Assembly: GCF_030378165.1 (NCBI RefSeq)
Contig: NZ_CP119766.1
Span: 4,526,001-4,590,000, forward strand
Length of the DNA stretch: 64,000 nt
Direction of reading: 5' to 3'
DNA from: Flavobacterium panacagri
GTDB lineage: Bacteria > Bacteroidota > Bacteroidia > Flavobacteriales > Flavobacteriaceae
Position numbers and translations under genes: made by a program. The notes under the pieces were generated by a model. The model saw only the letters and a program-made list of their open reading frames with translations, was not told the origin of the DNA and made no database searches. Below, one piece after another: positions 16,948-24,773 of this stretch. Positions within the stretch are counted from its first letter, which is position 1, and every line of letters starts with the position of its first letter.

Positions 16948-17787
16948 CTAAAAAACCCTGGCAAGATTAAATCCAAAAAATATATCTCCTTTTGTCCAGT
17001 CGCCAGTGGTTCTTCCTAGATATCCAGCCTCATCAATTGCCTGTGAACTGGTAAAATGCATCTGGAAAACATGTCCGCCGGTTTCCAGATCAAAACCAAT
17101 AGACAGCGGATTTTTATAAAGTGAATTTGGCGCTCTGTTTAAATGCGCCGCATAATCCATATTTAAGGACCAGCGCTTAGCGAATTTATATCTTCCTCCA
17201 AATCCTATGGCATATTGGGAATTGCTTTGGTCTACATCATCAACAAAGTTTTGATGAAAGAATGACGGCACAATTTCTAAAGACAGCTTTTCAGAAAATT
17301 TTCTGGAAATCAGCAGCTGCGCAACATAAGTCAGCCTGTCTTTAAATTGAAGTTTCGGATACAGACTTTCTTTTAATGTGTTATTAATAGATAAACTATT
17401 AAAACCAGCAATAGTAACAGGAAAGCCGTCTTTTATTTGAGGAAACAGCATATATTTTGTTGCAAAGTCATAAGCAAATTCACTTCTGGCGGCACTTACG
17501 TTGAGTCCATTTGTTAGACCGTAAATAAATTTAATCTGCGTATTGGCATTATCCAGTCCATAGAAACCTTCAAAGCCATCTTTAATAGAGCCGAATCGGT
17601 GTGCAACAACAAAATACAAATCGCCTTTTGCTGCCAATTTTGTAGATTCGAGATTAACGATTTTTAAGGCTTTGAATGCAGATGTCACTTTTTCTTTTGC
17701 AGAAGGAGTTTCTACCCCGGACAATAAATCGGTTTGGGAGAAGGTTAACAGCGGAAATAAAAAAAATAATAGGATAAAGTTTTTCAT
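16948..17787 (-). CDS. DUF5777-family outer-membrane barrel
   Basis: 279 aa with a signal peptide ending TFSQ (about 18). Short repeated strands with aromatic belts follow, including VVAHRFGSIKDGFEGFYGLDNANTQIKFIYGLTNGL, which is characteristic of DUF5777 proteins. The C-terminus GDIFFGFNLARVF fits an outer-membrane barrel. In Bacteroidota such barrels often sit beside YceI proteins and c-type cytochromes, as here. The substrate is unknown. It follows the OB-fold protein gene by 27 bp in the same operon. Confidence 0.82.
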   Translation of the reverse strand: MKNFILLFFLFPLLTFSQTDLLSGVETPSAKEKVTSAFKALKIVNLESTKLAAKGDLYFVVAHRFGSIKDGFEGFYGLDNANTQIKFIYGLTNGLNVSAARSEFAYDFATKYMLFPQIKDGFPVTIAGFNSLSINNTLKESLYPKLQFKDRLTYVAQLLISRKFSEKLSLEIVPSFFHQNFVDDVDQSNSQYAIGFGGRYKFAKRWSLNMDYAAHLNRAPNSLYKNPLSIGFDLETGGHVFQMHFTSSQAIDEAGYLGRTTGDWTKGDIFFGFNLARVF

Positions 17788-17814
17788 GAGGTTAGTTTTA
17801 AATTGTTATTTGTA

Positions 17815-18204
17815 TTAGTGTACAACTGAAGATTGGTCTATTTTAAATTCCTGGAGCAGTTCGTCATATCCTAAAAAACGCCCTTTAATTTTTAGGGTTT
17901 TCCCGGATATAATATTTTGCGGCAAACGGTTTTTGAATGTCACAAATACTTTTTCGCTCATAACAATTCCATTGCCGGCTTTATCAATACTTGTTACCCG
18001 TGCAGATAGTTCAATTGTTTTGTCCTGATATTTGATGTAAGCCAGACTGTCGTTTGAAGTAAACTCTCTTTCTAGTTCATTAACGGTTACAACATAATCG
18101 GCAGTTTCTGATTCTATATTTCTATGCCCTTTGTAGATGTAGAGGTACGCTGAAATTCCGATTATTATAAAAAGGAAAATTGTAATTAGTATTTTTTTTC
18201 TCAT
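17815..18204 (-). CDS. OB-fold (tRNA_anti-like) membrane-anchored protein
   Basis: 129 aa. An N-terminal membrane helix (ILITIFLFIIIGISAYLYIY) is followed by a ~90-residue domain with the pattern of periplasmic OB-fold proteins of the tRNA_anti-like family: TVNELEREFTSNDSLAYIKYQDKTIELSARV, then GNGIVMSEKVFVTFKNR and SGKTLKIKGRFLGYDELLQEFKIDQS. Binding partners are unknown. It is the first gene of the minus-strand unit and is divergent from the cytochrome gene across a 168-bp gap that should hold both promoters. Confidence is in the fold, not the role. Confidence 0.75.
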   Translation of the reverse strand: MRKKILITIFLFIIIGISAYLYIYKGHRNIESETADYVVTVNELEREFTSNDSLAYIKYQDKTIELSARVTSIDKAGNGIVMSEKVFVTFKNRLPQNIISGKTLKIKGRFLGYDELLQEFKIDQSSVVH

Positions 18205-18372
18205 AACTGGTTTTTAGTATTTCAAATTATCTACGTTAAAAAATACCTATTGGATTTAAATCATTAAATATGCCTCCTTCGAAATCTGGATTATTCATTT
18301 CATCGTATATGATTTTGAAATGCCTGGTAATTCTTAAAGTCATGTATTTATTTATAACTAAAAACCAATCTT

Positions 18373-18741
18373 ATGAATCTAAAAACCCTTCTGGCCATCT
18401 CATCATTAGCTTCAATTTTTGTAAGCTGTGCCAATGACGACCCAAGCACCCTAAGCGACACTGCACCAATTAATGGTTTGGCAACATACAACCAAAATGT
18501 AAAATCTATTATTGATAATAACTGTGTTGTATGCCATGCAGCAGTTCCTAAAAATGGCGCGCCAATGTCTTTAGTTACTTATGAACAGGTGAAAAATGCA
18601 GTTTTAAACCGAGGACTCCTTACACGAATTTCTTTAGAAAATGGAGATAGTTCCTTAATGCCGCAAGGTGGACCAAGATTGTCTCAAGCTACTATCGACA
18701 TTATAAAAAAATGGAATCAGGATGGATTATTAGAAAAATAA
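18373..18741 (+). CDS. Cytochrome c-like lipoprotein
   Basis: 122 aa. Lipobox IFVSC (Cys19). One haem-attachment motif CVVCH (Cys51, Cys54, His55) and a likely axial Met96 in SSLMPQGG, followed by the C-terminal helix IDIIKKWNQDGLLEK. This is a compact mono-haem c-type domain tethered by lipid. It begins the plus-strand unit with two YceI proteins, and is divergent from the OB-fold/DUF5777 unit. It probably moves electrons in the periplasm between the YceI proteins (which bind isoprenoid quinone-like ligands in known members) and unknown partners. Confidence 0.88.
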   Translation: MNLKTLLAISSLASIFVSCANDDPSTLSDTAPINGLATYNQNVKSIIDNNCVVCHAAVPKNGAPMSLVTYEQVKNAVLNRGLLTRISLENGDSSLMPQGGPRLSQATIDIIKKWNQDGLLEK

Positions 18742-18755
18742 TCTATAACAGCAAC

Positions 18756-19295
18756 ATGAAGAAAATCATAATAATGCCAATGCTATTGGCTTCTTTTATT
18801 GTTTTTTCACAGGAAAAAATAGTAACTAAATCTGCAACAATAACTCTGGAAGCTTCAGTACCTTCTTTTCAGCCGGTTGCAGGAACTAACAGCAATGTAA
18901 CTTTTGTTTTGAATCCCGCAACTGGAGAAGTGGCAAGTCTGGCTTTAATGAAAGGATTCCAGTTTGAAATGGCATTAATGGAAGAACATTTTAATGAAAA
19001 TTACATGGAAACCGATAAATATCCAAAAGCTATTTTTAGAGGGCAAATAGAAGGATTCGACATTAAAAATCTAACTGAAGATTATAAAGATTACACGATA
19101 AAAGGAAAATTAGAAATGCATGGAAAATCCAAGGATATAAGTGCCGATGCAAAAATTACAAGATCGGGTTCCAGAGTCACCTTTATATCTGATTTTGAAG
19201 TAAATGCAAGTGATTTTAACATTCCGATTCCAGCGCTTATTAAATATAAACTGGATAATAAAGTCAAAATTCAAATTATTGCAGTTTTAAAATAA
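18756..19295 (+). CDS. YceI-family periplasmic protein (paralogue 1)
   Basis: Start placed at the ATG at 18756, which opens a signal peptide (MKKIIIMPMLLASFIVFSQ); 179 aa. YceI lipocalin-like barrels bind long polyisoprenoid chains. The visible pattern is typical: VTFVLNPATGEVASLALMKGF, MEEHFNENYMETDKYPKAIFRG, YTIKGKLEMHGKSKDI and VNASDFNIPIPALIKYKLDNKV. It starts 14 bp after the cytochrome gene. The neighbouring copy 48 bp downstream is a close paralogue, so a tandem duplication is likely. Confidence 0.9.
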   Translation: MKKIIIMPMLLASFIVFSQEKIVTKSATITLEASVPSFQPVAGTNSNVTFVLNPATGEVASLALMKGFQFEMALMEEHFNENYMETDKYPKAIFRGQIEGFDIKNLTEDYKDYTIKGKLEMHGKSKDISADAKITRSGSRVTFISDFEVNASDFNIPIPALIKYKLDNKVKIQIIAVLK

Positions 19296-19343
19296 GAGCT
19301 GCACAAAATAGATAATGATCTAAAAAAAATAAAGGCGAAATAA

Positions 19344-19895
19344 ATGAAAAAAACAATACTTATTGCAATGCTGAGCGTTTACGCTATTGGCGTATCACAA
19401 GAAAAAATGGTCAGTAAATCGGCAAAAGTCATTTTTGAAGCTTCCGTTCCTTCTTTTGAAGAAGTTAAGGCAGTAAATCGGAATGTTACTTTTGTTTTGA
19501 ATCCAGCAACAGGAGAGATTGCAAGTTTAGCCCTGATGAAAGGTTTCCAGTTTAAGGTTGCCTTAATGGAAGAACACTTCAATGAAAATTATATTGAAAG
19601 TGACCAATATCCAAAAGCCGTATTTAAAGGAAAGATAGAAGGATTTGATCTTCAAAGCCTAAGCGCAGATGCTAAGGATTTTATCATTAAAGGCAAATTA
19701 CAACTCCACGGTAAATCCAGGGATATAAATACTGCTGCAAAGATAAGCAGATCACTATCAGGGGTCAGCATTTCATGTAATTTCAGCGTAAATGCCAGTG
19801 ATTTTAATATTGAAATCCCAAATTTGGTTAAAAGCAAGCTTTCCAATAAAATAAATATCCAGTTTGCCGCAGTTTTAGAAGCCAATAGACAATAA
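19344..19895 (+). CDS. YceI-family periplasmic protein (paralogue 2)
   Basis: 183 aa with signal peptide MKKTILIAMLSVYAIGVSQ. It repeats the upstream protein block by block (VTFVLNPATGEIASLALMKGF, ALMEEHFNENYIESDQYPKA, LQLHGKSRDI, VNASDFNIEIPNLVKSKL), and large stretches are identical even at DNA level, which points to a fairly recent tandem duplication. Predicted periplasmic isoprenoid- or quinone-binding barrel. The araC gene follows 48 bp downstream and may be cotranscribed. Confidence 0.9.
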   Translation: MKKTILIAMLSVYAIGVSQEKMVSKSAKVIFEASVPSFEEVKAVNRNVTFVLNPATGEIASLALMKGFQFKVALMEEHFNENYIESDQYPKAVFKGKIEGFDLQSLSADAKDFIIKGKLQLHGKSRDINTAAKISRSLSGVSISCNFSVNASDFNIEIPNLVKSKLSNKINIQFAAVLEANRQ

Positions 19896-19943
19896 CCAGC
19901 TGGAAACTATCTCGAAAAGTCAATAATTTTTTATATCAAAAAA

Positions 19944-20834
19944 ATGGAGGAAGAAATACAAATTGAGGACGGCCTTACCCTTATCCGTTTCCAGAACGAC
20001 AGCTCAGAATCTTTTTCTGCACAGCACGAAATAGGTGCCGGCCTGATACAGTTTCATTTCGCACTAAAAGGTAATGCATTTTTTTTGTCCAGTCAGGATC
20101 ATTGCACATTAGAATTGAAAGAGGAAAAATCACTGATTTTGTGCAATCTGCAACATCAGTCATTGCTTAAGTTAGAACTTTCTCCAAATTCATGGATGAT
20201 TTCTGTTATTGTTTCGATTAATAAATTTCACTCGTTATTTTCCGTTCAAGCAGATTATATTTCTATTTTAAGCCCCGATAAGAAGAAAAAAAAGTATTAT
20301 GCCGAAGCGTACATCAGTCCTGCTATGGCTGTTGTTTTGAGCCAGCTGTTTCATTACAGCCTTCATCCTTCCCTAAAGAACCTTTATTATAAAGGAAAAG
20401 CATATGAATTATTGAGTCTGTATTTCAATAAAATGGAAGATCCAAACGCAGTGCAATGTCCATTTTTGACTGATGAAGATAACGTGCTGAAAATCAAAAA
20501 AGCCAGAGAAATACTTATCGCCAATATGGCCGAACCGCCAGGACTGCAGCAGCTGGCAGATGAAATTGGGCTGAATATGAAAAAATTAAAAACAGGCTTC
20601 AAACAAATTTATGGTGATACGGTATACGGTTTTCTGTTTGACTACAAAATGGATTTCGCCTTAAAACTATTGGACAGCGGTTCTTACAATGTAAATGAAG
20701 TCGGCCTGAAAATAGGATACAGCACCGGAAGCCACTTTATTGCGGGATTCAAGAAAAAATTTTCCACAACCCCAAAAAGATATCTAATGTCCATTAATAC
20801 CAATCATAAAAACAGTTTCGCTTTTATAGATTAA
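19944..20834 (+). CDS. AraC-family regulator next to hemH
   Basis: 296 aa. The N-terminal half is a cupin-like sensing region with no clear ligand motif. The C-terminal 100 residues hold two helix-turn-helices (LQQLADEIGLNMKKLKTGFKQIYG and NVNEVGLKIGYSTGSHFIAGFKKKFSTTPKRY). In flavobacteria an AraC regulator of this type commonly sits between hemA and hemH, so it probably responds to haem or iron status and controls haem genes. That is inferred from conserved neighbourhood. The hemH start lies 91 bp downstream. Confidence 0.88.
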   Translation: MEEEIQIEDGLTLIRFQNDSSESFSAQHEIGAGLIQFHFALKGNAFFLSSQDHCTLELKEEKSLILCNLQHQSLLKLELSPNSWMISVIVSINKFHSLFSVQADYISILSPDKKKKKYYAEAYISPAMAVVLSQLFHYSLHPSLKNLYYKGKAYELLSLYFNKMEDPNAVQCPFLTDEDNVLKIKKAREILIANMAEPPGLQQLADEIGLNMKKLKTGFKQIYGDTVYGFLFDYKMDFALKLLDSGSYNVNEVGLKIGYSTGSHFIAGFKKKFSTTPKRYLMSINTNHKNSFAFID

Positions 20835-20925
20835 GGCATAAATAAAAATATATTTGATTAATTTTAAGAAGCAACAAGTAATGAGTTTGAGGAAAATTAA
20901 AACAAAGCTTAAAACAAAAACGATA

Positions 20926-21939
20926 ATGAAAGGCGTATTATTAGTAAATTTGGGATCTCCCGAAAGTCCCGCACCAAAAGATGTAAAACCGTATTTAGAT
21001 GAATTTCTAATGGATAAATACGTGATCGACGTTCCGTATTTATTGAGAGCATTATTAGTTCGCGGTATTATTTTAAGAAAAAGACCAGAAGAATCAGCGC
21101 ACGCTTATGCGAAAATCTGGTGGGAAGAAGGTTCTCCATTAGTTGTTCTTTCAGAAAGAATGCAGAAAAAAGTACAGACTTTAGTAAATGTACCGGTTGA
21201 ACTTGCAATGCGTTACGGAAGCATGACAATCGAGAAAGGACTCCAGCAATTGCATGATAAAGGCGTTACTGAAGTACTGCTTTTTCCGCTGTATCCGCAA
21301 TATGCAATGGCTTCAACTTTGACTATTTTAGTAAAAGCAGAAGAAATTCGCAAGAAGAAGTTTCCACACATGACTTTTACAGATGTTCCGGCATTTTACA
21401 ATAAACCGGATTACATCAAGAATTTGGCAGATTCGATTCAAAAACATTTAGTTGGTTTTGAATATGATCATTTGTTGTTTTCTTATCACGGAATTCCAGA
21501 GCGTCACATTCGCAAAACCGACGTTACAAAATCACATTGTAAAATTGACGGTTCTTGCTGCAGCACGCCATCTCCGGCACACGATTTCTGTTATCGTCAC
21601 CAATGTTACGAAACAACAAGGCAAGTTGTAAAATTATTAGGGCTTCCCGAAGATAAATACAGTCTGACATTTCAATCGCGTTTGGCGGGAGATAAATGGT
21701 TAGAGCCTTATACTGATATTGAAATTGACAAAATGCCGGCAAAAGGAATTAAAAATCTGGCTGTTGTAACACCTGCTTTCGTTTCGGATTGTTTAGAAAC
21801 GCTCGAAGAAATCGCCATGCGCGCCAAAGAAGATTTTGAGAAAAATGGAGGGGAAAATTTCCTGGCTATTCCCTGTTTGAATGACGACCAGAAGTGGTGC
21901 CAGACTGTTAGCAGCTGGATTAATGAGTGGGCTGAATAA
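20926..21939 (+). CDS. hemH: Ferrochelatase
   Basis: HemH inserts Fe2+ into protoporphyrin IX, the last haem step. I start at the ATG at 20926 (337 aa), because MKGVLLVNLGSPESP is the family N-terminus. The in-frame ATGs at 20854 and 20881 add a poorly conserved basic leader. Marks are LLFSYHGIPERHIRK with the metal-binding His, DGSCCSTPSPAHDFCYRHQC, and the downstream CLETLEEI segment with the active-site Glu. Length and motifs are complete. Confidence 0.95.
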   Translation: MKGVLLVNLGSPESPAPKDVKPYLDEFLMDKYVIDVPYLLRALLVRGIILRKRPEESAHAYAKIWWEEGSPLVVLSERMQKKVQTLVNVPVELAMRYGSMTIEKGLQQLHDKGVTEVLLFPLYPQYAMASTLTILVKAEEIRKKKFPHMTFTDVPAFYNKPDYIKNLADSIQKHLVGFEYDHLLFSYHGIPERHIRKTDVTKSHCKIDGSCCSTPSPAHDFCYRHQCYETTRQVVKLLGLPEDKYSLTFQSRLAGDKWLEPYTDIEIDKMPAKGIKNLAVVTPAFVSDCLETLEEIAMRAKEDFEKNGGENFLAIPCLNDDQKWCQTVSSWINEWAE

Positions 21940-22089
21940 TGCTACAATAGCAATTGGGAATATTGGAGCTTTCATTATTAATATATCAATTCGCCCATTT
22001 ATATTTCATTTTAATTTATTTTTTTACCTCTTTTAAAACCAAAAAGAATATTAAAGCGTAAATGACTTTATAACTTAAAAAAAGTAATT

Positions 22090-22644
22090 ATGAAAACTAG
22101 AAAATTTTTAGCAGCCGCAATCCTGGCATTAGGATTTGGATTGACATCATTTGCACAAAAAACAGTAATGGTTGGTGGAGCAGCTATGTATCCTAATAAA
22201 AATATTATAGAAAATGCGGTAAACTCAAAGGATCATACCACCTTGGTAGCAGCAGTAAAAGCAGCAGGATTAGTTGAAACTTTACAAGGTAAAGGGCCAT
22301 TTACTGTTTTTGCACCAACAAATGAAGCATTTAGTAAATTGCCCGCTGGAACTGTTGAAACATTATTGAAACCTGAGAATATTAAATCATTACAAACTAT
22401 ATTGACATATCATGTAGTGGCTGGTAGAATGAATAGTTCTGATATTGCAAAAGCAATAAAAGCTGGTAAAGGAAAAGCTTCTTTAAAAACAGTTAGCGGC
22501 GGAACTCTAACTACCTGGATGGATGGAAAAGATTTGTACATTAGTGACGAAAGTGGCAATAAAGCTAAAGTTACAATTTCAGATGTAAATCAATCTAATG
22601 GTGTCATACATGTAGTGGACGCAGTACTGCTTCCAAAAATGTAG
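22090..22644 (+). CDS. Fasciclin (FAS1) domain secreted protein
   Basis: 184 aa with signal peptide ending TSFAQ (about 22). It carries one FAS1 domain: H1 motif GPFTVFAPTNEAFSKLP and H2 motif ILTYHVVAGRM, then SDVNQSNGVIHVVDAVLLPKM. FAS1 proteins mediate adhesion or matrix contacts outside the cell. It stands alone and ends in a clear terminator. No sorting domain is visible. Confidence 0.93.
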   Translation: MKTRKFLAAAILALGFGLTSFAQKTVMVGGAAMYPNKNIIENAVNSKDHTTLVAAVKAAGLVETLQGKGPFTVFAPTNEAFSKLPAGTVETLLKPENIKSLQTILTYHVVAGRMNSSDIAKAIKAGKGKASLKTVSGGTLTTWMDGKDLYISDESGNKAKVTISDVNQSNGVIHVVDAVLLPKM

Positions 22645-22667
22645 TTTGCTGAGAATAAATTACAATT

Positions 22668-22689
22668 AAGCCCTGAAATTTCAGGGCTT
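22668..22689 (+). terminator. Rho-independent terminator
   Basis: AAGCCCTGA / TCAGGGCTT with a 4-base loop then T-rich sequence, 23 bp after the fasciclin gene. Confidence 0.92.
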
Positions 22690-22871
22690 TTTATATAATT
22701 ACTATGCGACAAAATAGTAATAGTCAATTGTATTAGAGATTTTGATTACCATTTTATTGCCAGCTCAAAACTTTAAATATAAGGAATTGATATCTTTTTT
22801 TTACAAAAGATTAAGGCTGTCTCTTTTTATTTTTGGTAAAATAATACATAAAACTAAATATATTTTTGCTT

Positions 22872-23035
22872 CAATCCCCAACAGGACATCTAAACCAAAA
22901 CTATAAAGCCAATGAAAGACAAACATTACATGTAGTAAGCCAATTTCTTCAAATCATCTAAAAATGATGTTGTAATTTGTCCCATCGAGGTCACAAAGCC
23001 AAATGGCGCCAATTGTCTTCAATTGGCGCCATTCT
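22872..23035 (+). repeat. Dispersed element R, full copy 1
   Basis: Starts CAATCCCCAACAGGACATC and contains TAAGCCAATTTCTTCAAATC. Ends in hairpin AATGGCGCCAATT (23002-23014) / AATTGGCGCCATT (23021-23033), loop GTCTTC. Before the IS3 insertion it would have lain between convergent fasciclin and efflux genes. Confidence 0.85.
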
Positions 23036-23166
23036 TTTATTTAACCCTTATCAATAAATGAGTTTGACTCGTTTTTGCTTTATTTTCTTCATAAAGAAAC
23101 AAACTTCAGAAAAACATTATTTATATGAAAAACAAGATAAATTTAAATTTTAGCGTTCGATAACTT

Positions 23167-23185
23167 AACAGGATTCGAACACCAA
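23167..23185. repeat. tRNA T-arm-like repeat, copy 2
   Basis: AACAGGATTCGAACACCAA, identical to 13732-13750, about 110 bp outside the IS3 element. No tRNA can be folded here. Confidence 0.45.
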
Positions 23186-23322
23186 GAACAGAGCTGAAAT
23201 TAAGTTTTACATTTTCAAAATTTGATAATTTCCTGTCTTCCCTTATCAATCTTTTTTAAGAAAAAAAGCCAGCAGTCTAAAAAAAAACTAGACTGCACCC
23301 AAAAGTTTAGACAAATTTATAA

Positions 23323-24132
23323 TTAAGTTTGATAATAATGAGCTCGATATTGTATCGGGCTCATTTTGTTTAAATTTGATTTAATTCTTTCTTTATTGTA
23401 ATAGATTATATATCTGTTAATTTCTTTTTTTAATTGTTCTATTGATTTGAATTTTTGGATATAAAACATTTCAGATTTTAATATTCCAAAGAAGTTTTCA
23501 ATAATTGCATTATCCAGACAGTTTCCTTTTCTTGACATGCTTTGTTTAATTCCTTTTTGTTCTAATAAACGCTGGTAATCTTTCATTTGGTATTGCCAGC
23601 CTTGGTCAGAATGGAGTATCAAATTTGTATTGTCTGGGATTTTCCTAAATGCTTTTTTCAGCATCGTAACCACTTGATTGAACACTGGCCTCTCTGTGAG
23701 TTCATAGCTGATTATTTCCCCGTTAAACAAGTCAATTATTGGTGATAAATATAATTTGTTACCCCCTACTTTGAACTCTGTTATATCGGTTGCCCGTTTT
23801 TGATTTGGAGCTTGTGCTTTAAAATTTCGCTCCAGTATATTTGGAGCTATTTTGCCATTTTCACCTTTATAAGATTTATACTTTTTTACTCTAATAACAC
23901 TTTTTAGTCCTAATAGATTCATTAATCTGAGAACTGTCTTATGATTGATAAGCAGTCCTCTGTTTTGCAGCTCATCGGTTATCCGTCTATAGCCATAACG
24001 CCCTTTATGCTTTTGATAAATGGCTTTAATCAGCTCTTTAGTTTCTCTATATTTATCAGGTGATTTACTTTGTTTTTGATGATAATAAAAACTGCTGCGT
24101 GCCATATCTGCTAGGTTCAGAAGTAATTCCAA
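23323..24132 (-). CDS. IS3 transposase OrfB (DDE integrase domain)
   Basis: As listed, 269 aa from a TTG. The frame is open upstream, reading KAINELRHKYGLELLLNLAD, so it is normally made by -1 frameshifting from OrfA at the A5 run near 24169-24173. The HTH_21 segment YRETKELIKAIYQKHKGRYGYRRI is followed by the rve DDE core: first Asp in RATDITEF, second Asp in LILHSDQGWQY, Glu in DNAIIENFFGILKSE. It catalyses strand transfer of the element. Confidence 0.94.
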   Translation of the reverse strand: MELLLNLADMARSSFYYHQKQSKSPDKYRETKELIKAIYQKHKGRYGYRRITDELQNRGLLINHKTVLRLMNLLGLKSVIRVKKYKSYKGENGKIAPNILERNFKAQAPNQKRATDITEFKVGGNKLYLSPIIDLFNGEIISYELTERPVFNQVVTMLKKAFRKIPDNTNLILHSDQGWQYQMKDYQRLLEQKGIKQSMSRKGNCLDNAIIENFFGILKSEMFYIQKFKSIEQLKKEINRYIIYYNKERIKSNLNKMSPIQYRAHYYQT

Positions 24133-24155
24133 ACCATATTTATGCCTTAACTCGT

Positions 24156-24674
24156 TTATGGCTTTGGATTTTTCCTGGCTTGAATTAAGGCTTGAAGCTT
24201 TTTTAGCAGTTCATTCTCACAGCGAAGCCTTTCGTTTTCTTTCAGCAGTTCCTGCTCTCTTGTAAGAGGTTTGTCTGATTTGCGCTTTTTGCCTTTATGG
24301 TCATTCATCGATACGGGTCTGCCTTTTTGTTTGGGTTTCAATCCTGCTAGTCCAAAGTTAGCAAAATCTTTTTTCCATTTTAAAATTATTGACATATTGG
24401 GAATATTAAACCGGATGCCAGCCTGCATCAGGGTAAGAGATTCCTTTTCTATGCTTCTTAACACTTTTAGCTTGAATTCGGCTGAATAGCTTTGGTTCAT
24501 TCGCGGCAATAAACCAATTTTACCATATGCCTTATAAAAACTGACCCACTTGCGAATATTCCATCTTGCAATCTGCTTCAATTTTGAAACATGTTCAGCT
24601 GAATAATGCTTCTTTAAAACCAATTCTACACATTCTAATTTAAATGCATAGTCATACTTTGTTTTTCTTTCCAT
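24156..24674 (-). CDS. IS3 transposase OrfA (helix-turn-helix)
   Basis: 172 aa with two helix-turn-helix units (YAFKLECVELVLKKHYSAEHVSKLKQIARWNI and YSAEFKLKVLRSIEKESLTLMQAGIRFNIPN) and a C-terminal leucine-zipper-like helix (EQELLKENERLRCENELLKKLQAL). It binds the element ends and regulates transposition. The ATG lies immediately after the T-run of a hairpin at the element end, leaving no Shine-Dalgarno sequence. That is common in Bacteroidota but extreme here. Confidence 0.92.
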   Translation of the reverse strand: MERKTKYDYAFKLECVELVLKKHYSAEHVSKLKQIARWNIRKWVSFYKAYGKIGLLPRMNQSYSAEFKLKVLRSIEKESLTLMQAGIRFNIPNMSIILKWKKDFANFGLAGLKPKQKGRPVSMNDHKGKKRKSDKPLTREQELLKENERLRCENELLKKLQALIQARKNPKP

Positions 24675-24680
24675 AAAAAA

Positions 24681-24711
24681 TGCCCCAAATAGTGTCTAAC
24701 TTTTTGGGGCA
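24681..24711 (-). terminator. Hairpin at IS right end
   Basis: TGCCCCAAA / TTTTGGGGCA, followed on the minus strand by TTTTTT and then the OrfA ATG. It would stop read-through transcription entering the transposase gene from outside while overlapping the terminal inverted repeat. Confidence 0.7.
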
Positions 24712-24773
24712 TGTTCAAACACACTGCCGGCTTTAAAAATTATCTTAATTTCAAAAAAATCTTTTCTCTCTTC

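Larger units (their letters stand above)
23294..24711 (-). mobile_element. IS3-family insertion sequence (IS150-like), intact
   Basis: 1418 bp with two overlapping-frame transposase genes. The imperfect terminal inverted repeats are TGCACCCAAAAGTTTAGACA at the left and, on the opposite strand, TGCCCCAAAAAGTTAGACAC at the right. I see no 3-4 bp target duplication (GAC on the left, TGT on the right), which could mean old age or an IS-mediated rearrangement. Both ORFs are intact, so it may still be active. It separates repeat R copy 1 from the RND efflux genes. Confidence 0.88.

Noticed and set aside
23294..24711. Composite transposon carrying the efflux operon
   Set aside because: Only one IS copy is present in the window and no second copy flanks the far side of the efflux genes.
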